Position numbers and translations under genes: made by a program. A DNA stretch of 42,953 nucleotides, taken from the NCBI GenBank assembly GCA_020650975.1, contig JAIPMN010007472.1, positions 1-42,953 on the forward strand. Direction: 5' to 3'. Source of the DNA: Apostichopus californicus. Lineage: Eukaryota; Echinodermata; Holothuroidea; Aspidochirotida; Stichopodidae. A model generated the notes under the pieces. It did not search any database, had not been told where the DNA came from, and saw only the letters and a list, made by a program, of their open reading frames with translations. Numbering within the stretch: the first letter of the stretch is position 1; each line of letters begins with the position of its first letter. Shown piece by piece: positions 13,509 through 26,400 of this stretch.

Positions 13509-13864
13509 CTTGTGCGAGAGAGCACATTGTTGTCACGATCATGATTTATGCAGTGGTAAGCAGTTAGAAGTCTGTTGGCGTTTCAACGTGTGTGTGTGTG
13601 TGGGGGGGGGGGGGTGATAATTGGGGTGGTGGTTGGGGAGGGGTACCGAGGAGCGGTAGATTCTATAGGTAATATATATTCAATTCAGGGTATTTTGGGG
13701 ACAAAACATACATCAAAGAATTTGGTTCTTACAATTTTACCTTTCCATAACTGGTACCGGTAGTCTGTTCATTCTTTCGACAGTTTAACACAATTAGGTT
13801 CTGGACCCATTTGGTGTATCCAAAAGCATTGTGTAAGGGTCATTGTCTGTTGCAGGAAAATGTA

Positions 13865-13889
13865 ACCTGCACCCGGACGGGATGCAGGT
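13865..13889. other. Hairpin ACCTGCA/TGCAGGT
   Basis: A 7-bp stem with an 11-base interior (cccggacggga), followed by a 13-base A run. Could be the end of a short repeat; no function claimed. Confidence 0.5.
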
Positions 13890-16087
13890 GTGTGCATAAA
13901 AAAAAAAAAAGTTTTTAACATTATTTTAGCTGTAGAGAAGTTTCAAGTATCGTTTAATGACCACTATAGATCTCACAGCGATAACAGAGTCTGAGATTTT
14001 AATGTAAAAGGTATAAAACAAAACCTGTAAAAAGAAGTTGCACATTGATCTAACTACTAACATTCATTGATTGTTCCGTGGTTGAGAATATGGCAATTTA
14101 TTTGCTATGTATGGATGAGTGATGGCACAGTAATCTATGATGATACGCAGTGTTACACAAACAACCGTTGTTTGTTTTAAACAGTGATTTCCATCAGTCT
14201 GAAGGAGTCCTAATGCAGCACTTCAAACTAAAAGACAGTGTGATGTGGTGTCCATGCATATAGGAGGCATCTTCGAAGTCATAAATTCCTTTGATAAACC
14301 CAGGTTTAATCGGAGTTGTTACTCCTCTGTCTTAACTTAGTCTATGCTGAATATGTGATCGCTCCGGCTCTACGAGTCAATCAAAAAATAGACAAGTAGT
14401 ATAGTTTGCCTGCTGCATGATCAGCCTGCAGCAGTTACGAAGTAAACTATAAGCCGATAAACTGACTGCGTAATCGCTTGGCTGCGGTTCAAGATACAGA
14501 CCAAAAGGCCTCATCATTGGTTCCCGGCCTTGCTCGCGATCTTAAATGCTGCCACCATTCATAGTGTACCCACATTTCCGGGGCCTCATACGTTTGGACA
14601 CCACGATCATGATGTCATAGAAAACATGATACGTGCTAAGCTGTGACAGAACTGATTGGATATAGTTTAATAGTGTCGTAAGAAGAAAACAAATGGTGTA
14701 TAAAGGTGGGTTTGTGTAAGCAAAGATATGATGCAGTTTATAAAACAGTTCATAAATCTTGACTAATTTATACTATATAAACAACATCCCACTGTGTGGG
14801 GTGCTGCCCTAGTTATTCTGTCATATGATTTTATTAGTCTATTAAATATTATCTGTGTCATGATGTCTCAGCTGATTACAGGTAATCTGATGAAAACAAC
14901 ACTGAACCATCTAATTAATACGCTACTAGTACACCTTCCAACGGAAGAAACAGTTTAGCCACTTCCTAAATCTCACCAGGTGATCCTCTATGCATTGGCA
15001 CTCATGACTCTATGAGATGCCAAGACTTTGGTCTCACATCACAATCCCGTGACTTAATCTTACATCCCGACTATGACCGTTCTACAAATTTAATTTATTC
15101 ACCATCTTATGCAATGTGTTCTTACAACGAAGAAATTCTGGAAGGATCAGCAAAGCGAAGTCGCTTTATGAAAAATACATTCATTTGATAGTAATGGCTT
15201 TCAATATCTAATGTTCGTCATTTGTGAGAGGTGGATGAATATAGGCCTACGTTGCGTAAAAAAATCTTTTCGTAGTTACGTTAATGTTATGCATGACTTT
15301 ATAACGTCGTACCGTACTACAAAAAAACAAAATAAATCAACATACATTTATAAACAAATGCCTGTTGAAGACAAACAACCAAACATGTTATATTAACCGG
15401 CCAAACTAATAGACCTGTCAGCGATTTTAATTGGCTGCGTAGCTGGGCTCTGTGTCAACAGCTTGCTCTCCAACCCAACAAGAAAGAAATCAAGTATGCT
15501 TTGCGCGTTACTCTGCGCTGGAACCATTCGCTAGCTTTAAGTTCCAATTCATTGTGCAATTCCTGACGTTTACTTTGCACTGTGATGTATACATGTTAAT
15601 CTTTAGTTGCCTCGGAATCATGCAATATTTTGGTTCTTTTGACCTTGACACCGAAATGCACCATGGGAACACGACCCGAATACCTCTTAGCTGTTGAATT
15701 TGCCAATTTAAAAGTTGATTTTCGGCATTTATTAAGACATGCAAGTCATCTAAACTTCCTTAAGTTAAAATAATATAGAAATAATTGTAATTTGATGATT
15801 TCACCAGATGAAATTTGATGAGCGATTATTTAATGGATTCAAGTGCGTCGATCCTCAGCCATGTGTCGCCCATACACTTTCATAACTATTTCATGATAAG
15901 AAACAAGTTAAAAATTCCTTCTTTTATTATATTACTGTAATTGCATTTTCCTAAAAGAAACTTGACTAGTCGATCTAATAACCAGTATTGTTACGGGATT
16001 CTAGTACTGAAGAGCATTGATATTATTTTATAAAGTCAAGTCAAACTGTTGCTTTTAGAACAGCAACAGGCTTAACCAGTTGTTGTT

Positions 16088-16560
16088 TAGTTAACAACAA
16101 ACACACTTAGTACATGCTCTAGATGAGCTGCATAGATTCCAGTATTGTTTATAGAAAAAAAAAACATAGTAATGCATCATGTAGATAAACCATATGAATG
16201 TAACTTTAATCTAGTGTAGTCAACAGCAAACGCAAATAGTAAATGCTCTAGATGAGCTGCATACGTTCCACTATCGTTTATAGTTAACAAGAATCATAAT
16301 AATACATCATGTAGATAAACCATATGAATTTCAGTATAAATTTAATCTATAGTGTAGTTAACAACAAACACATTAAGTACATGCTCTAGATGAGCTGCAT
16401 ACATTCCAGTATTGTTCAGATTTAGCAAAAAACATAGTAATACATCATGTTGATAAACCATATGAATTTCAAGTATAAAGTGTAATTTACAAAAATATAG
16501 TTAAACGCAAATACAATAAGAACCTGCTCTATAGATGAGCTTTCTTAATTTCATTATTGT
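16088..16560 (+). repeat. Four-copy tandem repeat of about 130-140 bp
   Basis: The phrase atgctctagatgagctgcat recurs at 16114, 16243 and 16381, and in altered form at 16524. It is followed each time by an A-rich tract, a catcatgt..gataaaccatatgaat phrase and a ttaacaacaaaca lead. No coding sense. Confidence 0.85.
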
Positions 16561-17366
16561 TTACCACATGTGACCCACACGACGAATATTCCCACTCCTG
16601 ATTCGAATCATCACTTTTACATCAATCAGCTTGTCACGATCGTACATTATAACTTCCGTAAACTGGATGAAAGCATATGTTTTTTCTGTTTCTCCATGTA
16701 CAGTACGGGATGTCTTTATTGCTATATTGTAAATAAACTAATTGAGCATATGCACTCTGCTTTCCGGAGTAAATGTTTGAATAAACTCATTATAATACGA
16801 TTGGTTACTTGGTAATGGTATTTAGCGACTTAACATCGATTGAGGTCAGCTGTTATTTGTATACATTATACAAAATGGTATACCCTGCTTGTAAAAAGGA
16901 CATGAATGTGAGCTTGTCGTGTTTTGTGACTTTTTGGCTGATGTTCATGAAAAAAAACCTTCTTTTGTGTCACTCTCATGACATGTTTCGGGTCTTAGTT
17001 GACAATGTGGGAGCACATATAGTTTTTGACGTGGTGTATGATATAGACCACGATGTTGAATTTGATGTAAGATATTCCCACAGTGTGAAGGGGATCTAGA
17101 ATAAATCCATTGAGATAAATATTCTGGTTTATGTTTACCCACCTTGAACACCTACATATTTGAAATGTCTCATGATAGATTACAATGTTTAATTTTGTTT
17201 TTTATGATATGCCTACACCCGGCAGTGTGAAGTGTTTGTCGTTTACAAATACAAAGCTCAATATCCCATCACGTTCATGTCGTTAACTTCCACTGATTCA
17301 GTGGTTTGTATATCTGTCATAGCTGTTATCATTTGAATCTTTTTTATTGTATTCTTCTCTTTCCAG

Positions 17367-17431
17367 CGGTGGAGCTTTGAAACAAATGTGGCAATCCATT
17401 GTTAACGTAATCGGCGGTTTCTTCGGAACCG
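17367..17431 (+). CDS. Probable first coding exon of globin gene 1
   Basis: A 65-nt exon between a strong acceptor (pyrimidine tract then ttccag at 17361-17366) and a GTAGGT donor at 17432. ATG at 17386 opens MWQSIVNVIGGFFGT and leaves one base (phase 1), which joins in frame to 28246 to make Asp16. The 19 bases before the ATG would be 5' UTR, implying a noncoding exon upstream. However, that stretch is also open in frame (GGALKQ), so an internal coding exon is possible. The 15 residues are hydrophobic or amphipathic and lie outside the globin fold. The start context is only moderate (C at -3). Confidence 0.55.
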
Positions 17432-20400
17432 GTAGGTACCGTTCTTATTTTTGTACTCTGTGCACAATGTATCCCAAATAAGCAGGTATACGGATAGTTA
17501 TCACAACCCCCCCCCCCTCCCCTCCCCTTCCTTGTTGGTAAAGGTAAAATGTCACTTAAGGTCACTAGTGGTCAAAACATATGGAAAAATATTGTACGCA
17601 ACAAGTACAGTATACTTGTGAATTTCATATGTCGGAGGTATATAGGTTCCCCGCGCTAATGAGAACTCGCTTTCTAGGGATTTGATACAGGTCAAAGGTC
17701 ATTTGAGGTCATAAGTAGTCAAAATCTTAATCATCCCTTAAACATTCCTGGTCACGTGAATTGCAAACAAGAGTGGCTTCAGAGTGACAGAGATTATGCC
17801 CCACCTGTAATACCCAAATATCAAAGAAATTTGACTAAACATATATCCATTTATCCTAGTTTGCGATAGTTGGGTACCGCTTTCAGCTATTTTTTTTCCA
17901 GTTCAAGTTATTACCTTCTGTAACTTGTAAAGTGTGTTACATCGTGGTCGTAGCTAAATGGTTACGGTAATCCATATTCGGTTGATACTCGGTCGTAAAT
18001 TATTGGTCAAGTCCTTTGGAGAGGGTCAGTAAACCCTTTGGGTGATGTCTTTACGTCCTGTTATTGTTCACATCATACGTCCTGTTATATTTCATAATGA
18101 ATATGAGATTGTTAACAAACACCCGGTCTCATATTTCCTGAGACATCCTTTTTATGCTAAGAATGATTATCCCCTTTTCTTACCTTTCTTGTTGTTTATG
18201 TTATAACTGTAATTTCCGTCCACTGCCGTTAGTCACAAGACCATACCTAATGAAAATTGACAGGTTTAGCATGATTAAGGTTAGACCATTTGATTCACAA
18301 TGAGTTATTGGTCACTGCACTTAACTTATGTCAACACGGTGGAACGGATTTAAAGTTCAATGTGACTTTTATTTCGGGACCAACCTGATTATTACAACCA
18401 ATTTGATACAATGTATAGTTATTATTATATAAGCACGATGTTATCTTACCCGCTTTAAACACCTTCTGGGCTACCCAGGGTTCATTGTGTACATTGTTAT
18501 GCCTTGTACCATAGTGAGGGAAAGCCCCCCTAAAGCTACGTTTAGACCAGTGTATTCGCAGCTAACTCCCATCTCCCATCAGAGAGTTACAATATACGTA
18601 ATTATGGAACGCGAAAAGGCAAACTTATTTCGTTGCTAAAGTTTAACGTAAGTTTAGACAACAACGTAAGTTTAGACAACAACGTAAGTTTAGACAACAA
18701 CGTAAGTTTGAGCAACAACATGATAAAACAGCAGCAACAACTTTAGTTTAGACAGCAACAAAATTAGTTTAGACAAGGAAATATGGTTGCCCTTTTCGCG
18801 TTCCATACGTAATACTAATATCTCTTGAGTTTAAAATCACTTCTAATACGTCTATATAGCGTACAAGCCTTTAATTGATTCAATTTTAAATATCGCTGCA
18901 GCTTTTGGAGAATTTTTGATGAGAATTTGAGACGATGATTGTTGGGGCCGTGATCAAAATTTAAGGGTCTTAAGAATTTCTGATCAAAACATCTCATTGT
19001 TTGAAAAAGTAAGCATAAATATGTTAACGAGTGACTGTTTGGTGTGTTTATTAAGGAACTTACAGCTTAAATAGTTTGTATAAGTTGAGGCCTATATGAA
19101 CTGTTGAATATATAAGGTCAAATGACGAACACAATACATATAAGTTACCTATATGTGCAACTGAATGATTGGGTTTCGGATGTTTACATCATTTTACATA
19201 TCACGTTCATAACCGTAATTCCAAGTTTCCGAAATCGCCATCGTGTTTGTTAATAATGTATAATTTACAGCAAATCAATGGTTTTTTAATTCAACGACTA
19301 GTCTACTAGTAGACCTATGAATTAATCGTTGTTTAAACCATGGGCAGACTTGCTGATATGTGTGGTATAAGAAAAGTAGCAATCTTAGGTTTTACGTGCA
19401 TGTGACGGTCGGTATCCAGTGACAAGTTGAATTTAGACACAAAATTAATTTTGTTGAATAGGTTAATAACCCCCCCCCCCCCCACCCACAATTTAAACTT
19501 TTGAGAAATAACCTTTAAGCAGCTGCAGCGATTCATCAATTAAGTGACTGGGACTGTCTTATCTTTAGGATTCCAAATCAGAAAATACAAAACTGAATTG
19601 TGTCTATAGAATTCATATACAAGACAAATATACAACAAAGAAACATGTTACCCTTGTCCACAATTTGTTTTGTTTTTTTTACGACGGAGACACGATTTTT
19701 GCAAAATTATTGATTCATATTAATTATTCATATATTCATATACATCATATACATATATGTATACCAGTATGTATGCATGGTTCATTTTTTTACTATTGGT
19801 ATGTACATAGAATGCCCTTTATAACGGTCATGTATAATATTGACGATTTCGTCGTAGTAGTAAATGTATTTTTGAATTTAATCTGCGTAATCACATTTTC
19901 TCCGATGATTAAATCGAGTTATCTCGGTCAGACTACTGCACACCTGAGGTTTGTGTCGTGACGTAGACGACAAGTTGACATGCTGCTGCGTGCGTTACTG
20001 ACTGCGTAAAACAAAATAGTTATGGAAAATTATTTCCGTCAATTCTCAATCCGGGAATAATGTCAACGAACATATAAGTCTCGGTATAAACTAATGACAT
20101 ATATAGGCATATACCTATCTGGCACATATGGAGAAAGGTGTTTTAATATATATACGTACGTATATACACGGTAATGGCGTTATTCAATGTGTTAGAGTGT
20201 TTGCTGGTCGTCGATACAAGCGTGTGTCGGTGTCGGTAAGGTGTCGAGTTGCTATAGGAAATGAGAAGCAGTACTATATTACTAATATGATGTTAAAACG
20301 TCATCGAGAAAAGTACTTTTACGTCACAAACCATTTCATCGCTTGGTAACAATCTAGTTTGGAAACATTTATCCTGGTCAATGTATAGTAAATTTAGATA

Positions 20401-23400
20401 TAAAGGTAGAGATGTGTAGCCTATATGCTAAGTGGATTATTACAACATATATTTGGGGTGCACGTACCCACCCCAAGAGCAGGAGATCAGATCCAGATCC
20501 AATGTAAAGCTCTCTTACGCAGGAAGACACAAATTTTTAACGTCTACTGACTATAATGTATGTCTGATGTTTTGAAGCTGATATAATGTATTAAAATGAT
20601 GGCAACCGCAAGTGTTGGGGATCCCCTCCCGACCCTCACGAGGGCTCTATGGCGGCCCCTCGACTCCACGCCAACATTGCTTCACGCTCCACGCTCGCAC
20701 TGGCGCCTCTGGCGCCAAATTTGCATCAACCTTATTATGTGCCCCCCCCCCCCCTCATACAAAATGTAGCTCTCAGTGTGCTCACCACCACCACTTCCAA
20801 ATGTCTAACAATGCTACTGCTCCCAACAAGGGGATAACAACTCCCTGCTCCCCAAGACTATAAATTCTTATCATTAAGTAAGTGAGGTAAAGTTACATAA
20901 AATATATAATGTTGGCAGATCTATGAACACCACTGAGAAATCAAATGACTAGATCAATTGAGTACGGTAAGAGATTTGGGAGATAAACAACAATTAGAAA
21001 ACTTCCTACTGCGGCGCTTATAGAGCAAGTATTTCATCTCGAATTTGTCATTTGGATTAGCACCAACAGTTCAACAATGTTCTCTTTGATAAGAAACAGC
21101 GACAGTGCGACTCACTAAATAATCACGTTGCAAAGTTTTCATACTTTTGGCGCTTTTCTCTACCACCGTGGTTTTCATTTTGTCAAACGAACATTTGATA
21201 TAGCTTCCAGTGTACAGATTGTCCCCAAAGGCTAACTTGGTGTCCAATAAATACAGAAATATCCCACCTGGTGAAATAAATAGTTTAATTTATACTGGAT
21301 ACAAACCGTATGGTCACTTTGTCTTTTTAAGTATTCCCAAGCCCGTTAATTTATAGCTTACCGTGTTAATTATAATGCTACGTTCCATCAGTTGCGTACA
21401 ATTCTTTCAAAGGTAGGGGGATAAACTCTAAAGTCCCCCCCCCCCCCAATGATCTAGGTAAAGGCAGAAACATTTACGAATAGGACCGAGGCAGATGCAG
21501 GGTTTGTAAAGCTAAAAGTGCTATAGACATGCAAAGTGGACTGACAACAGTGCTCTTTAATTGTCTACAACATATCATAATTAATTGTGCATTGTTGTGT
21601 GTTTTGTTGTTGATCGTAACGAATGAAGGTATACAGAGTTTCGACAAGGCGTATGTATAATACCGTTGACATCGGCGTGCCTTACATTTACTCAAGCAAG
21701 CAACCTCGTTCCGTCTGACATATACAAATTGTAAATACTTATCAAACGAAATTACTAAAACCTCATCCGCTGGTCATCTGCAAGGTCCCTACCCGTTTGT
21801 TATGCTCCCATTTGCTCATCTATACTTCCCGTTGAGCTATAATAAAATGCCTTCATAAGAAAATTATCCTCTCTCTAGTTTTCATTATATATCACGACTC
21901 ATTGTATAGGGATGTCTATAGTTATACCAGCACGTTATAAATTTTCATATGTAAAGAACATTGCACTTGTTACATCTGCAAGTATTAGAATATGATCTGT
22001 AGTTTTACTAAAGGCAAAATAGCCAACTATTTTATAGGTATGATTCTAAGAGAGATGATCAATTACATTTCATGTGATACTTGTAAATTTCGTTCAGTTC
22101 GTATATATGTCAGAAGTACCATGCATATTTTTGCCCACTTCAGTTTAAAATTCAGTGCTTAAATTGTCTCCAATCCGCCGCGGAATAATTCACACTTTTT
22201 AGAAAATTATGCAAAATCTCTTTATACAAAATAAATCATGCCTGATATGTAACATGTCTATCCAGTCCTTGGAGTACCTGTCAACTAGAGTTTAGTAAAG
22301 ATTCTCAAGCCCTTAGGCAAGTGATGTTGTCTAAATTATGCGGCGATATTGTGTATAGGTTGAAGAGTTAAAGGCATGTTATTGTGTTAGTAATATACCT
22401 CTTGTGTAAACACAATTTAACGCGGTGTAGATTTCAACTTATGTGAATATCGATAGTAATGACTTTACGAATGTTAATAGTGATCCAAATTTATCATGGT
22501 TGCCGACAGTGAAAATAATGAAAAATAGTTATGGCTATTTTTAGTGGTTTAAGAAAACTGAAGCTATAACAGAATCAGGAACCTAAGCGGCCACGATGCC
22601 GTGTGTGTATACGTATTTGTATATGTGTGTATATTTGTATTTGTACGCGAGTTACGCTTAGCTTAATTGTAAACACGATATCCCAGGAAATATACCTTGG
22701 ATTCCTGCCATATATGCAGGTGCACTGATAGCCATTGACCTGCAGATGTGCACTCGTGGTTTTTTCGCTCGAAGTATAATAGCATGCACATTCATGAGTG
22801 GGCTGAGTATAGATGTAAATATGTTGAAATAACCATATTTATGCGTATTTATTTCCTTTCATACATGGCATGTTTTGTAATGTTAGCAAGTGTGTAATAT
22901 CGATAACTGCAATGGCCCGGGGCTCGAACTGTATGATGCATAGGGTTCTGATTTATTCTTGGATACTGTAACTCAGTTTCTCTATCAGACAAGTTTAATT
23001 GAGTGAAACATTTATGACAAGTAATCACGAAGCCTCCCGGCTAGTTTCTGGTTGAAATGTTGGTGAAAAGAATGATATGTTGAGCGTAGATCATCTGCCT
23101 GGCAAACCAGACATAAAACCGATCCGACAGGTAACTTCCAATTCAATTTTCGACAGAGACACAACTGACATGAAAATAGACAAATTCAAGGAAATGAAAT
23201 ACGAAGCGCTGTCAAAATATGATGGAGGACCTAAAAATAGGTCAATGAATCCCGTCGTACGAGTAAAGGAACAGATATACATAAACATAGGTTATAACAA
23301 GTAAGCTACATATTGTACGTGCGAGTATCTGACAGTAATGTATTAGACCTACCTTCAAACGCTGTTGTGGCTACAATTTCTGAAAACAATATCGTAATAA

Positions 23401-26400
23401 TCTAACATGAACAGAATTATCAAGTTCCTTATGCATGGTTATCGACATCTTTGTTGCAAAAAAAAAACGGCGTCCCAACGCGAGCGTCTGGTTTGATTTC
23501 AATTGAGTGAAACTTCAAAATCATTTTACGTGAAATAAATCTCAATAATATTGACGACCCCAAAGTGCTAGAAAGTCAATTATGGTGACTCACGTCCAAC
23601 TTCAATGAACATTTTACTGCCATGCCAAAACATGTGTCCTCTGTGAAGACATCTTATCGTCTCATTTAATACACCCCAATGCCTGGAAATAATATTGGGC
23701 CCATGTTGAATTTCTGTTATATGAGTGATTGGTGTCGACTGTCGGCAGACAGGGCCGAGGAAGTATGTATGTATGTATTTTAGATCCTCCTGCAAGCAGG
23801 AACTCACGAAGAAGCCTCATTGACTTATCAAAGCCGCAAGCTGACTGAAGTCAGTCTCTTACATTCATATATAACGTCCATGATTTTGAATTGTCAATTG
23901 TTAACAACTCTGTAACTGGACGACAAACATTAATCTTGGAGTGACTCGAACCGGGGACCTTATGATTGGAAGGCACCGGCGTTAACCACTGAGTTAACAC
24001 TCCGTGTCTAACACATGTCAAATGACGTCTTCTCCCTTCGCAAATATTTCAAGTACATCCTTGCTACGGTAGGAAGAATAGCCGTATACAGTCTATTATA
24101 TACCACAATCTGGTCAGTTGACTACAAGTAGGCTATATATTAACTACAACATTTATCCAACACATGTATCACAACAATGATCAGTCACAACCAATATCGT
24201 TTAACTGAAAACAGGGAGTCTTCCACATTGTTAAGCTTTTAAGCTTTATGGAAGACTTCCCTCCACTTTGTACTTTTGTGGCAAAACAAATAAATAAATA
24301 AATAAATATAGCTATGTTGCTAAGAACTTAATTGTTTCCCCAAGCATAGACCAATGGCGGGCGATAAGTCCTAGATTTACGACGACAACTTTTTATTAAG
24401 AAATTCGGAGAACCAATACCATCACGACGAGTAAACTAAATAACCACAGAACCAGAGTAAAAAGGGAACGTGCTGAATCTAAGGGATCAAAACAGTGGAA
24501 CATCATTAAAATCAAAGACATAGCAATATTAATGCGATAAAAGATTTCATACTCAAGTTTATATACTGTACGAACATAGTAAAAGAATTTAGACTTGATA
24601 TGAATCGCTGATTACTGACTATTTATCGTTCATTTGTTTACAATGACCAAACAGACTGTCTTCGATTGATACATTCCAGTGCTCTGTGTCCGCATCATGG
24701 TATGCTTCCAAACAGAGGTTCATCCATACATGCTGCTGCGACTCGCGGATTGGGTACAGCATTTCACCATCATGGCTCACACGATCAATGCATTTCCCCC
24801 ACTCCAATTTAGCATACCTTCTGGGGGGGGGGGTGGGGGTACCGGTTTCTTTTATTCCTTGCCGGAGGCAAAGGGAATATATGCGATGGTGATGACACCG
24901 TGTGTAAGTATGTATGTATATCGCACTTGCTTGTAAATTAACTCAAAAATTGTAATGGTGGATTAACTTCAGACTTGGTATGCGGATCCGTCTTATTGAG
25001 TCCTTTGAATTTTAATGGCATTTGGGGTCAACAGAGGTCAAAGTCTGAAAATCTTGTAAACACGATAATACAAGAAGTGCATCTCAGTGTTGAACTTCAT
25101 ACATATGGTATGCAGATCTAGCATGGTGAGTGCAAGAACCCTATTGAAATTGATAGAGGTCAAAGGTCACATGATGTCAACAGATGTTAAAGTCTGAAAA
25201 CCTTTAAAACATGATAAAATTAAAGATATAATTAATCTATGAATTCTCCAATGCTATGATTTTCTTTTGGTGAAAATAGTTTGGTCAAATTCAGTTCAGT
25301 TTAGATATGTGAAGGGGCTCTGTAGGTCTTCAATGAAACATACCTGGCATCCAGGTAATGAAATCTGCTTCAGAGTTCATACTCTTACTTTAAATGTGCC
25401 CTTAAACCTCCTGTCAGTTGTATACCTCTGAGCTTCAAGGAGTCAACAGGTTATCTCAAATGTGCACAAACTAGCTCACGGGGACAACAGGTTGTCTCAA
25501 ATGGTGGAAAACTTGGCCATTTTCTTAAAACTATTTCACAGTGTATCAACAATGTCATGTGAACTCTCGACAACTATTAAAGGGATTTGCTAGCTCAAAA
25601 TTGGTAAAATATGTCTATATATTTCACATAGGAAGACTAGCTGTTCTAGTTTCTGGATATTGAAACATTTTGGTTTATTTCTACATACTAATATTGATAC
25701 CCACAAGGGATTTCTACAAACCTTTGTGGTCCTCACCTAATTCTTGGACAAATTTAACTCACTTGATCTACATTAGTCAGATATATATATTTTGAATCGC
25801 AAGGCATCACAAAATTTTACCGGTTTTCTGTTTCGGTTGATGTAATGGACTCAAAATTGGACTTAAAGCATCAGTCGTAGCATGTTTACGAAAATCAGCT
25901 ATTTGGTGATCTATATAGGCCTATATTTCATTGAAACTATCCGGCTGTCAGTCTGAATATAAAGACTGCTTTCACTGCCGATTTCCTAAAGCAAAGCCAC
26001 ACTTATGTCTAATGCTCCAAATAATTTGTTATTTCTATAACATGTCATATGAAAGTGACATATATTCTAGAGTCTAGTTTAGGATCATTTCGAATACGTA
26101 CTTATAAGTTCGGCCAGTCTCAGTAACAGAAAGACTAGGGCATCCGTTTCAACCCCGTCGTTGATTTTGTTAATGAAGTGTTTTTCTCTTAATTTTACAA
26201 GTTGTTTACCTTGTTTTCCAATCCGGAACGACAACTTGGAGGTTAGATTGCCTCGAGCAATTAGTACAAAGCAGGTTAAGCACTTGTAAATGACAACGAT
26301 TGGAAGCTATACACCGGCGTTAAATATGCAGTGAGCATTACGATCTATTTCTCAATTGCGTTAAAGGTATTCAAGACTATAGTATAGTACCATAAATATA

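Larger units (their letters stand above)
13509..17366. other. Noncoding stretch upstream of globin gene 1
   Basis: Contains a GT/G13 tract (13590-13614), a hairpin (13865) and the 16.1-16.6 kb tandem repeat. If the first coding exon is right, a noncoding 5' exon and promoter of gene 1 should lie here or farther upstream; I could not place them. Confidence 0.5.

Noticed and set aside
16809-17099. 96-codon ORF upstream of globin gene 1
   Set aside because: No recognisable domain, no linking splice signals, and AT-rich composition typical of chance ORFs here.
17367-17431. Reading this exon as the H helix of a preceding globin domain
   Set aside because: The resemblance (W...IVNVI) is slight and would need an extra intron within helix H; a start exon is simpler.
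19301-19314. Palindrome GTCTACTAGTAGAC
   Set aside because: A 14-bp palindrome is expected occasionally in 43 kb; no context supports a function.
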